Source of the DNA: JBQTJJ01 sp052387235 | Lineage (GTDB): Bacteria; Actinomycetota; Acidimicrobiia; Acidimicrobiales; GCA-2861595 | Direction: 5' to 3' | Length of the DNA: 22,346 nt | Assembly: GCA_052387235.1 (NCBI GenBank) | Contig: JBQTJJ010000097.1 | Location: forward strand, 1-22,346 | Part shown: positions 6,486 to 15,297 of the stretch, piece after piece | How positions within the stretch are numbered: position 1 is the first letter of the stretch | Layout of the letters: each line of letters starts with the position of its first letter | Position numbers and translations under genes: made by a program | The notes under the pieces: model-generated | The model's database searches: none | The model's input: only the letters and a program-made list of their open reading frames with translations | Told to the model about the DNA's origin: nothing

Positions 6486-7565
6486 GTGGCCAGCCCCGGC
6501 GCCATCTCGTGGGACCTGGCCGAGCGGGTGGCGGTCCGGGTGGCGGGCCAGGAGCCCCTGGCCCATTCGTACCACTACGCGTCGTTGCAGCCCGACTTCA
6601 CCGAGCTCACGGCCGAGGCCGAGGAGCTGGTGGAGGCGGCCACCGGGCTGCGCTCGGCCGCCGGCCCGGCCCGGGCCCGCGTCACCGACCGGGCCGGGTG
6701 GGTGCACGCCAACATCGCCTCGTTCCAGCGCCTGCTCCGGCCGATCACCGAGAAGATCGAGCCCCGCCTCGCCGCCGGGCCCATGGCGCCGGTGAGCAGG
6801 GCCATCACCGGCGCCCAGCTCGGCACCATGCTGGGGTGGATGGCCAGCCGGGTGCTGGGCCAGTACGACCTCCTGCTGGTCGAGGAGGAGCGCCCCGAGG
6901 AGCAGGACATCGTCTACTTCGTGGGGCCGAACATCATCGGGCTGGAGAAGCGGTTCGGCTTCCCGCCCCGGGAGTTCCGCCTGTGGCTCGCCCTCCACGA
7001 GGTCACCCACCGGGTCCAGTTCACCGGCATCCCCTGGCTGCGGCCCCATTTCCTGAGCCTCGTCGAGGGCTGCCTCGACGCCGTCGACCCCGATCCCCGC
7101 CGCTTCCTGGAGGCGCTGCGCCGCGCCGTCGACGAGATGCGGGCCGGTCGCAACCCCCTGGCCGACGGTGGCCTGGTGGCGCTGCTGGCCGGCCCCGAGC
7201 AGAAGGCCATGCTGGACCAGATCGGTGGGCTCATGAGCCTGCTCGAGGGTCACGGCGACGTCACCATGGACCGGGCCGGCGCCGACCTGATCCCGAGCGC
7301 CGACCGCTTCGGCCGTGTCCTGCGCCAGCGCCGGGCCGAGGCCACGGGGGCATCGAAGCTCCTGCGCCAGCTGGTGGGGCTGGAGGCCAAGCTCAAGCAG
7401 TACGAGCAGGGGGAGCGGTTCATCGAGGCGGTGGAGGCCACCGGCGGCCGGGAACTGCTCGATCAGGTGTGGCGGGGGCCGGAGTGGCTGCCCGACCTGG
7501 CCGAGATCCGCCAGCCGGACCGGTGGGTCGACCGGGTTCGGGCCGGGGTGGGGAGTGTGCGGTAG
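6486..7565 (+). CDS. Zinc-dependent metalloprotease-like protein (DUF2342, F420-associated family)
   Basis: 359 residues from GTG 6486, 2 nt after the preceding stop. It carries a zincin motif H171-E-V-T-H175 in ALHEVTHRVQF, followed by the conserved tail region RAGADLIPSADRFGRVLRQRR and LEAKLKQYEQGERFIEAV. These features fit the actinobacterial family annotated as zinc-dependent metalloprotease or 'coenzyme F420 biosynthesis-associated protein' (DUF2342). Its substrate is not established as far as I know. There is no signal peptide. In many actinobacteria this family is found just upstream of tilS-hpt-ftsH, as here apart from the intervening response regulator. Confidence 0.88.
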   Translation: MASPGAISWDLAERVAVRVAGQEPLAHSYHYASLQPDFTELTAEAEELVEAATGLRSAAGPARARVTDRAGWVHANIASFQRLLRPITEKIEPRLAAGPMAPVSRAITGAQLGTMLGWMASRVLGQYDLLLVEEERPEEQDIVYFVGPNIIGLEKRFGFPPREFRLWLALHEVTHRVQFTGIPWLRPHFLSLVEGCLDAVDPDPRRFLEALRRAVDEMRAGRNPLADGGLVALLAGPEQKAMLDQIGGLMSLLEGHGDVTMDRAGADLIPSADRFGRVLRQRRAEATGASKLLRQLVGLEAKLKQYEQGERFIEAVEATGGRELLDQVWRGPEWLPDLAEIRQPDRWVDRVRAGVGSVR

Positions 7566-7569
7566 GCAC

Positions 7570-8310
7570 ATGGCACAGGTCCTGGTCGTCGACGACGAAG
7601 CCGACATCCGGGGGCTGGTCCGTCTCAGCCTGGAGCTGGACGGCCACGACGTGAGCGAGGCGGTCGACGGTGTCGACGCGCTGCGGGCCCTCGACGCGGG
7701 CCGCCCCGACCTGGTGGTCCTCGACGTGGCCATGCCCCAGCTCGACGGCTGGGGCGTCCTGGCCCGCCTGAAGGGGAGTGCCGGCCTCGCCGACGTCCCG
7801 GTGATCATGCTCACCGCCCTCGGCGGCGACATGGACAGGATCCGGGGCGGGATCGAGGGTGCGGTGCGCTACGTGACCAAGCCGTTCGACCTCGACGCCC
7901 TGCGGGCCGAGGTGGCCCTGGCCCTGGCCGAGCCCGAGCCCACCATGCGGCGCCGGGCCGCCCAGGAGGCCATGGGCCGCCTGGCCGCCCTGGAGCGGGG
8001 CGAGGACCCGCCCCCCGGCACCGGCCCCGGCGCGGCCCGGCCCCGCCTCACCAGGCTGGGCGGGCCGGTCGAGGCGGGCAGGGTCCAGGTCCGCCGGCCC
8101 GGTCTGCGCCCTGACCAGCTGGCCGGGCTGTCACCCCGCCAGGTCGAGCTCCTCCGGGCGGTGGCGTCCACGCCCACCGTCCGGGCCGCGGCCGAGCGGC
8201 TGCACGTGAGCCGGTCCAACGTCTACGCCAGCCTGCGCCGCATCGCCCGCCGGCTCCAGGTGGCGTCGGTGGCCGAGCTGGTGGTGGCGGCCCGCCGGGG
8301 GCTGGGCTGA
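7570..8310 (+). CDS. Response regulator with receiver and LuxR-type HTH
   Basis: 246 residues. The receiver domain (1-122) has the acidic pair D8-D9, phosphoacceptor D52 in VVLDVAMPQLDGW, T82 and K104 (VTKPFD). A Pro/Gly-rich linker follows. The C-terminal part (about 180-246) is a LuxR/GerE-like HTH: LSPRQVELLRAV, then VRAAAERLHVSRSNVYASLRRIARRL. It probably controls transcription on phosphorylation, but no sensor kinase is adjacent, so it is an orphan here. ATG 7570 lies 4 nt after the zincin stop. Its TGA overlaps the likely CTG start of tilS. Confidence 0.88.
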   Translation: MAQVLVVDDEADIRGLVRLSLELDGHDVSEAVDGVDALRALDAGRPDLVVLDVAMPQLDGWGVLARLKGSAGLADVPVIMLTALGGDMDRIRGGIEGAVRYVTKPFDLDALRAEVALALAEPEPTMRRRAAQEAMGRLAALERGEDPPPGTGPGAARPRLTRLGGPVEAGRVQVRRPGLRPDQLAGLSPRQVELLRAVASTPTVRAAAERLHVSRSNVYASLRRIARRLQVASVAELVVAARRGLG

Positions 8311-9176
8311 GCGCGCCGGCGCCGGCCACCGGCCCCCTCCTCGGCCGCTGCACCTTCCCACCTGCCGGCACGCCCGTGGACTGCGCCGTGTCCGGCGGGC
8401 CGGACTCGCTGGCCCTCCTGGTGCTGGCCACCGCCGCCGGATGCGCCGTCACCGCCCACCACGTCGACCACGGGCTGCGGCCGGGGTCGGAGGCCGAGGC
8501 CGGGGTGGTGGCCGCCGCCGCCGAGCGCTTCGGCGCAGGGTTCGTCGCCCACCGGGTCGCGGTCGACCCCGGCCCGAACCTCGAGGCCAGGGCACGCGAC
8601 GCCCGCCGTGCCGCCCTGCCGGCCGGCGCCGCCACCGGCCACACCGCCGACGACCAGGCCGAGACCATCGTGTTGAACCTGCTGCGGGGCGCCGGCCTCG
8701 ACGGCCTGGCCGGCATGCGCCCGGGCCCGGCCAAACCCCTGCTCGCCCTCCGCCGCTCGGAGACGGCGGCCCTGTGCGTCGAGGTCGGGCTGGACCCGGT
8801 GCGCGACCCCTCCAACCTCGACCCGGCCCATCGCCGCAACCGGGTGCGCCACGAGCTGCTCCCGCTCCTCGGGGCGGTGGCCGAGCGCGACGTGGTGCCC
8901 GTGCTCGTCCGCCAGGCCGCCCTGCTGCGGGACGAGGCCGACCTCCTCGAGGAGCTGGCGGCCGGCGTCGACGCCGCGGACAGCCGGGCCCTGGCCGGCC
9001 TGCCGCCGGCCCTGGCCCGCCGGGCCGTGCGGCGCCTCCTGGCCGGCGAGCACCCCCCGGGCGGGGCGGCGGTGGAACGGGTGCTGGCCGTGGCCCGGCT
9101 GGAGGCCGGCGCCTGCGAGGTGGGCGGTGGCCGCACCGTGCGCCGGTCGGCCGGCCGCCTCCGCATCCAGCCCTGA
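8307..9176 (+). CDS. tilS: tRNA(Ile)-lysidine synthase TilS, probable CTG start
   Basis: It modifies the anticodon C34 of tRNA-Ile(CAU) to lysidine using ATP and lysine, which is essential for decoding AUA. The PP-loop SGGPDS, the HHVDHGLRPGSEAEA motif and GHTADDQAETI are all present. The first ordinary start is GTG 8376, which would leave only four residues before the PP-loop. The open frame continues upstream in sense (GRCTFPPAGTPVDCAVSGG), as in other TilS proteins, and contains no ATG, GTG or TTG. CTG 8307 lies in a CTGA overlap with the response-regulator stop and is preceded by a G-run at 297-301 of the 8,000s (8297-8301). It puts the PP-loop at residues 29-34 and gives 289 aa. The second C-terminal tRNA-binding domain of longer TilS proteins is absent. 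Confidence 0.85.
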   Translation: MSAPAPATGPLLGRCTFPPAGTPVDCAVSGGPDSLALLVLATAAGCAVTAHHVDHGLRPGSEAEAGVVAAAAERFGAGFVAHRVAVDPGPNLEARARDARRAALPAGAATGHTADDQAETIVLNLLRGAGLDGLAGMRPGPAKPLLALRRSETAALCVEVGLDPVRDPSNLDPAHRRNRVRHELLPLLGAVAERDVVPVLVRQAALLRDEADLLEELAAGVDAADSRALAGLPPALARRAVRRLLAGEHPPGGAAVERVLAVARLEAGACEVGGGRTVRRSAGRLRIQP

Positions 9177-9207
9177 TGCCACCCGGCCCTTTCGCCGCCG
9201 TCGCGGA

Positions 9208-9213
9208 TAGCTT
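9208..9213 (+). promoter_or_regulatory. Leaderless-type -10 element (TAGCTT) for hpt
   Basis: TAGCTT ends 7 nt before GTG 9221. It supports 9221 as the hpt start over ATG 9176 and suggests a separate promoter inside the tilS-hpt junction. Confidence 0.5.
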
Positions 9214-9220
9214 CGACCCC

Positions 9221-9795
9221 GTGCCAGACCACCGGTCCGCCGCTTCCGACCCGAACCTCGGAGAGGTGGTGGTGGACGAGAAGCGCCTGCAGGACCGGAT
9301 CGCGGAGCTGGGCCGGCAGCTGACCGAGGACTACGAGGGCCGGGCGCCCCTGCTGGTGGGCGTGCTCAAGGGGGCCTTCGTGTTCATGAGCGACCTGGCC
9401 CGCGCCATCGAGCTGCCCCTCGAGTTCGACTTCATGGCCGTGTCGTCCTACGGCAGCGCCACCAAGACCAGCGGCGTGGTGCGGATCGTGAAGGACCTCG
9501 ACCTGGACCTCAGCAACCGCCACGTCCTGCTGGTGGAGGACATCGTGGACAGCGGGCTCACCCTGTCGTACCTGCGCCGCAACCTGCAGGCCCGCCAGCC
9601 CGCCAGCCTGGAGGTGTGCGCCCTCCTGGTGAAGGAGGGACTGCAGAAGTCGGACCCCGAGCTGCGCTACGTCGGCTTCACCATCCCGCCCGACTTCGTG
9701 GTGGGGTACGGCCTCGACGTGGCCGAGCGGTACCGCAACCTGCCGTACGTGTGCGAGTACGTGGGTCCGATGGCCCCAGGTAGCCTGAGAGGACC

Positions 9796-9799
<4 letters not shown>
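9221..9799 (+). CDS. hpt: Hypoxanthine phosphoribosyltransferase
   Basis: Purine salvage enzyme that converts hypoxanthine or guanine plus PRPP to IMP or GMP. The PRPP loop VLLVEDIVDSGLTLSYL is at about residues 105-121. PLLVGVLKGAFVFMSDLARA lies near residues 42-61, and the base-binding region DFVVGYGLDVAERYRNLPYV is close to the C-terminus. GTG 9221 gives 192 aa, close to the family norm. ATG 9176, overlapping the tilS stop by one base, would add 15 residues and has no Shine-Dalgarno. The hpt stop overlaps ftsH (GTGA). The tilS-hpt-ftsH order is widely conserved in bacteria. Confidence 0.93.
9781..9786 (+). promoter_or_regulatory. Candidate -10 element (TAGCCT) inside the 3' end of hpt, for ftsH
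   Basis: TAGCCT ends 9 nt before GTG 9796. A GAGAGG stretch (9787-9792) between them is an alternative ribosome-binding site. ftsH may therefore be read both from the hpt transcript and from its own near-leaderless transcript. Confidence 0.4.
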
Positions 9800-11744
<1,945 letters not shown>

Positions 11745-11748
<4 letters not shown>

Positions 11749-12326
11749 GCCCGGGGCCCGGGATCGACCGCGGCCGGATAGAGAAGGCGGTCCGCGAGCT
11801 CCTGGAGGCCATCGGCGAGGACCCGGACCGCGACGGCCTGCGGGCCACCCCGGAGCGGGTCGCCGACATGTACGCCGAGATCTTCGGCGGCCTTCACGAG
11901 GATCCCGGCAAGGTGCTCGACGTCACCTTCGAAGCCGGGCACGACGAGATGGTGGGCCTCCGGGACATCCCCCTGTTCTCGACGTGCGAGCACCACCTCG
12001 TCCCCTTCGTCGGGCAGGCGCACGTCGTCTACGTCCCGAACGAGGACGGTCGCATCACCGGGCTGTCGAAGCTGGTGCGGGTGGTGAACGTCCACGCCGC
12101 CCGGCCCCAGGTGCAGGAGAACCTCACCACCGACATCGCCGACACCATCGAGCGGGTCCTCCAGCCCCGCGGCGTGCTGGTCGCCATCGAGGCCGAGCAC
12201 CTGTGCATGTCCATGCGGGGCGTCAACAAGCCCGGCATCACCACCTTCACCAGCGCCGTGCGGGGCCTGTTCCGCGACGACCCCCGCACCCGTGCCGAGG
12301 GCATGGCGTTCATCCGGGGCCGCTGA
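11745..12326 (+). CDS. folE: GTP cyclohydrolase I
   Basis: First enzyme of tetrahydrofolate synthesis, converting GTP to 7,8-dihydroneopterin triphosphate. It has 193 residues. Zinc ligands are visible in STCEHHLVPF and HLCMSMRGV, and the conserved GLSKLVRVVNVHAARPQVQE segment lies between them. ATG 11745 overlaps the ftsH stop by 4 bp, as in the actinobacterial ftsH-folE-folP arrangement. The next folate gene, folP, is displaced about 1.7 kb by a flavoprotein gene and a MITE-like element. A strong hairpin follows the stop. Confidence 0.95.
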
Positions 12327-12350
12327 GGCCCCGAGGCCGCCTCCCGGCCT

Positions 12351-12397
12351 TCTGGTAGCCGGAACGACATGGTTTGCATGTCGGTCCGGCCACCAGA
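12351..12397 (+). terminator. Long inverted repeat after folE
   Basis: Arms of 21 nt (12351-12371 and 12377-12397) pair at 19 of 21 positions around the 5-nt loop GTTTG. The stem starts 24 nt after the folE stop and has no T-tract. It may be a U-less terminator that closes the ftsH-folE transcript. The left arm also contains GGAAC with GTC 18 nt further on, one base from a SigR-type promoter (GGAAY-N18-GTT), 84 nt upstream of the flavoprotein gene. Confidence 0.5.
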
Positions 12398-12454
12398 TCC
12401 GCCGGCGGCACCGCCCGGCCGGCACGCTGCCGCCGCGCGGGCGGGCCGGGGAGC

Positions 12455-12460
12455 TACGGT
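12455..12460 (+). promoter_or_regulatory. Candidate -10 element (TACGGT) for the flavoprotein gene
   Basis: TACGGT ends 9 nt before ATG 12470, within the recurring leaderless pattern. The other frame start, ATG 12374 inside the hairpin, would add 32 residues unlike the family. Confidence 0.4.
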
Positions 12461-12469
12461 CGCCCGGGC

Positions 12470-13891
12470 ATGGGCCGGCGGTACGACCTCGTCATCGTCG
12501 GGATGGGCTCCGGCGGCATGGTGGCGGCCGAGTTCGCCGCGTCCTTGGGGTTGCGGGTGGCGGTGGCGGAGCGGGGCCGGGTCGGGGGCGACTGCCTGTG
12601 GACCGGGTGCGTCCCCTCCAAGGCCCTGCTGGCGTCGGCCAAGGTGGCCCAGCACCTCCGCACCGCCGACCGGTGGGGCCTGCCGGCGTTCGACCCCGAG
12701 ATCGACACGTCCCTGGTGTGGAAGCGGATCCGGGCCGTCCAGCACGAGATCGCCACCACCGACGACGACCCCGAGCGGTTCCGGAGCCTGGGCATCGAGA
12801 TCATCCCCGGCACGGCCCGCCTCACCGGCCGCCGCACCGTCGAGGTCGACGGCCGCACCCTTCGCACCCGCTTCGTGCTGCTCTGCACGGGCAGCCGCCC
12901 GGCCGAGCCCGACGTCGAGGGGCTGGCCGGCGCCGGCTTCCTCACCAGCGAGAACGTGTTCCAGCTGGAGCGGGCGCCGGCGTCGGTGGTGGCGATCGGG
13001 GGCGGGCCCGTCGCCATCGAGCTGGCCCAGGGCCTCAACCGCCTCGGGGTGGGTGTGACCGTGCTGCAACGGGGACCCGGGATCCTGCCCAAGGAGGAGC
13101 CCGAGCTGGTGGCCGTGCTCGCCCGCCGCCTGGCCGGGGAGGGCGTCGACGTGCACCTGGACGTGGACGTCACCGGCGTGCGGGTGGAGGACGGCGTCAA
13201 GGTCGTGCGCGGCACCGAGGCGGGCCATCCGGCCGAGTGGAGGGGCGAGGACGTCCTCGTGGGGGTGGGCCGGCGCCCCAACGTGGAGGGCCTGGGCCTG
13301 GAGGAGCTGGGCGTGGAGGTGGGTTCGCGCGGCGTCGTGGTCGACGACCGCATGCGCACCAGCGTGGCGTGGGTCTACGCCGCCGGCGACGTGGCCGGGC
13401 GCTACCTGTTCACCCACTCCGCCGCCCACGAGGCCCTGCGGGCGGTGCGCGACATGTTCTTCCCGGGGCGGGGCAAGGTGAGCGACCTGGTGCCGTGGTG
13501 CACGTTCACCGACCCGGAGCTGGCCCACGCCGGCATGACCGAGTCAGAGGCCCGCCGGCGCCACGGCGACGCGGTGCAGGTCCACCGCTTCGACCTGGCC
13601 CACTCGGACCGGGCCCGGGCCGACGGCGACCCCGAGGGCCGCATCGTGGTGGTGTGCGGCCCGAGGGGGCGGCTGCTCGGCGCCCACATCCTGGCCCCGT
13701 CGGCGGGGGAGATGATCCACGAGCCGGCCCTGCTGATCCGCGACGGCGGCCGGCTGCGCCACCTCTCCAGCCTCGTCCACGCCTACCCCACCCGGTCGAC
13801 GTCGGTGGGGCAGCTGGCGGCCGAGGCCACCTTCGCCACGGTGAGGAACTACCGCTGGGTGGCCGGTTTGTCGCGCTTCTGGCGGCCCTAG
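12470..13891 (+). CDS. FAD-dependent pyridine nucleotide-disulfide oxidoreductase (mercuric reductase/Lpd-like)
   Basis: 473 residues of the class I disulfide reductase fold. The FAD site is YDLVIVGMGSGGMVAAEFA, and the redox disulfide C42-x4-C47 lies in GGDCLWTGCVPSK. The NAD(P)H site is VVAIGGGPVAIELAQ, the second FAD motif VYAAGDVAG, and a dimerisation domain follows. True dihydrolipoamide dehydrogenases end with HPTxxE, whose His and Glu are catalytic. Here the matching segment reads YPTRST, so the His is Tyr (as in mercuric-reductase-like members) and the Glu is missing. The substrate is therefore unknown and I give no gene symbol. It interrupts the folE-folP order. Its TAG stop is part of the CTAG bordering a MITE-like element. 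Confidence 0.9.
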   Translation: MGRRYDLVIVGMGSGGMVAAEFAASLGLRVAVAERGRVGGDCLWTGCVPSKALLASAKVAQHLRTADRWGLPAFDPEIDTSLVWKRIRAVQHEIATTDDDPERFRSLGIEIIPGTARLTGRRTVEVDGRTLRTRFVLLCTGSRPAEPDVEGLAGAGFLTSENVFQLERAPASVVAIGGGPVAIELAQGLNRLGVGVTVLQRGPGILPKEEPELVAVLARRLAGEGVDVHLDVDVTGVRVEDGVKVVRGTEAGHPAEWRGEDVLVGVGRRPNVEGLGLEELGVEVGSRGVVVDDRMRTSVAWVYAAGDVAGRYLFTHSAAHEALRAVRDMFFPGRGKVSDLVPWCTFTDPELAHAGMTESEARRRHGDAVQVHRFDLAHSDRARADGDPEGRIVVVCGPRGRLLGAHILAPSAGEMIHEPALLIRDGGRLRHLSSLVHAYPTRSTSVGQLAAEATFATVRNYRWVAGLSRFWRP

Positions 13892-14005
13892 GAGCGTGTT
13901 GATCAAAGGCGGCTGACCAAGGTCCGCGGATGTGAGCCATCGGCAAACGAGCAGGTCAGCCGCTCGGCCGCGAGGCGGCCGACCCGTAGATCAACACGCT
14001 CCTAG
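13888..14005 (+). mobile_element. MITE-like element, 118 bp, with 17-bp perfect terminal inverted repeats
   Basis: CTAGGAGCGTGTTGATC (13888-13904) and its exact reverse complement (13989-14005) bound a non-coding segment. Inside are a perfect 10-bp inverted repeat, GCGGCTGACC (13909-13918) with GGTCAGCCGC (13954-13963), and a hairpin CGGCCG-CGAGG-CGGCCG (13965-13981). CTAG at both outer edges could be a 4-bp target duplication or part of the repeats, since it is itself a palindrome. No transposase is encoded, so it would be moved in trans by an IS with matching ends. Removing one CTAG and the insert leaves the reductase stop intact and folP 30 nt downstream, which fits the compact spacing elsewhere. 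Confidence 0.65.
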
Positions 14006-14022
14006 ATGCGGCCCCGGGCCGG

Positions 14023-14028
14023 TACGCT
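14023..14028 (+). promoter_or_regulatory. Leaderless-type -10 element (TACGCT) for folP
   Basis: TACGCT ends 7 nt before ATG 14036. It lies outside the MITE-like element, so folP keeps its own promoter core despite the insertion, although sequence further upstream has been replaced. Confidence 0.5.
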
Positions 14029-14035
14029 CCACTCG

Positions 14036-14803
14036 ATGGCTCCCCTCGTCATGGGCGTGCTCAACGTCACGCCCGACTCGTTCTCCGACGGGGGTCGGTT
14101 CCTCGATCCCGACCTGGCCGTGGCCCGGGGCCTGGCCATGGTGGAGGAGGGCGCGGCGGTGGTGGACGTGGGGGGCGAGTCGACCCGCCCTGGGGCCGCG
14201 CCGGTGGGCGAGGCCGAGGAGCGGCGCCGGGTCGTGCCGGTGGTGGAGGCGCTGGCGCCCCACGTCCGGGTCTCGATCGACACCACCAAGGCGGCCGTGG
14301 CGCTGGCCGCCATCGAGGCCGGCGCCACCCTGGTCAACGACGTGTCGGCCTCGCTCCACCGGGTGGCGGCCGAGGCCGGCGTCGGCTGGGTGGCCATGCA
14401 CATGCGGGGCACGCCCGGCACCATGCAGGACGACCCCCGCTACGGCGACGTGGTCACCGAGGTGCGGGACTACCTGGTGGCCCGGGCCGAGGCCGCCGCC
14501 GCCGCCGGCGTGGAGGAGATCTGGGTCGACCCCGGCATCGGGTTCGGCAAGACGGCCCGCCACAACCTGCTGCTGCTGCGCCACCTCGGGACCCTGGTCG
14601 GGGCCGGCTACCCCGTCCTGGTGGGCACCAGCCGCAAGTCGTTCCTGGGCGCGCTGGCCGGGGGCGCGCCGGCCGGCGACCGCCTGGAGGGCTCGCTGGC
14701 CACCGCCGTGTGCGCACTGGCCCAGGGCGCCGGCATGGTGCGCGTCCACGACGTGGCGGCCACCGTGGCCGCGGCCACCCTGGTGGGCGGGGCGGCGGCA
14801 TGA
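14036..14803 (+). CDS. folP: Dihydropteroate synthase
   Basis: Condenses 6-hydroxymethyl-dihydropterin pyrophosphate with p-aminobenzoate and is the target of sulfonamides. It has 255 residues. Signature 1 is MGVLNVTPDSFSDGGRF at the N-terminus, followed by DVGGESTRPGA, the SIDTTKA strand, NDVSA, WVDPGIGFGKT, LVGTSRKSFLG and the closing RVHDV. All of these are expected in a functional enzyme. ATG 14036 is chosen because it follows a -10 by 7 nt. In-frame ATG 14006 would start directly at the MITE border. The stop overlaps the next gene (ATGA). Confidence 0.95.
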   Translation: MAPLVMGVLNVTPDSFSDGGRFLDPDLAVARGLAMVEEGAAVVDVGGESTRPGAAPVGEAEERRRVVPVVEALAPHVRVSIDTTKAAVALAAIEAGATLVNDVSASLHRVAAEAGVGWVAMHMRGTPGTMQDDPRYGDVVTEVRDYLVARAEAAAAAGVEEIWVDPGIGFGKTARHNLLLLRHLGTLVGAGYPVLVGTSRKSFLGALAGGAPAGDRLEGSLATAVCALAQGAGMVRVHDVAATVAAATLVGGAAA

Positions 14804-15297
14804 GGGGCAAGTGGGCGGCCGGGATCCCGCCCCGCAACTTCACCTGGATCATCAAGGACAAGCTGGCCGTGAGCGAGCGCCCCGGCGGGTACGCCCGCAA
14901 CCACCGCCGGGTGCGGCGCCAGGAGGAGATCATCTGGCTGCGGGAGCAGGGCTTCAACCGGGTCGTCTCGCTCCTGGGCTCCACCCACAACCTCCACGCC
15001 TACGACGAGCTGGGCATCCCGTGGTCCCACATCCCGTTCAGCGCCCTGGACGACCCCCGCACCGTGCTGCCCGAGCTCTACGGCAAGCTCCACGCCTGGC
15101 TGGCCGAGGGGGAGAAGGTCCTGGTGCACCAGGAGGACCTGGGCGACCGGCTCATGGGCGTGATGGCCGGCTACCTGCTGCGGGCCGGGATGATCAAGAG
15201 CGGGCCCCAGGCCATCGCCGTGCTCGAGCGCATCGTGGCCCGCCAGATGGGCCCGCCCGGGCGAGAGCTGGTGGCCCTCGCCCCCACCCTGGAATGA
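14800..15297 (+). CDS. Dual-specificity phosphatase-like protein with Cys replaced (probable pseudophosphatase)
   Basis: 165 residues coupled to folP and folB by ATGA overlaps on both sides. The sequence follows the dual-specificity phosphatase plan. It runs GFNRVVSLLGS (strand), GIPWSHIPFSALDDP (acid-loop region), LYGKLHAWLAEGEKVLVHQ, the P-loop position, then LMGVMAGYLLRAG and a helical end with AIAVLERIVARQMG. The catalytic CX5R loop is expected after VLVH, but it reads QEDLGDR: the Arg is kept and the nucleophilic Cys is Gln. By the known mechanism it should not hydrolyse phosphate through a cysteinyl intermediate. It could still bind a phosphorylated ligand. Its place inside a folate gene set suggests a pterin-related or regulatory role, which is inference. 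The family assignment itself is from pattern only. Confidence 0.75.
   Translation: MRGKWAAGIPPRNFTWIIKDKLAVSERPGGYARNHRRVRRQEEIIWLREQGFNRVVSLLGSTHNLHAYDELGIPWSHIPFSALDDPRTVLPELYGKLHAWLAEGEKVLVHQEDLGDRLMGVMAGYLLRAGMIKSGPQAIAVLERIVARQMGPPGRELVALAPTLE

Noticed and set aside
14006..14035. ATG 14006 as an upstream folP start
   Set aside because: It is in frame but begins right at the MITE border, precedes the -10 hexamer at 14023 and adds residues outside the conserved N-terminus.
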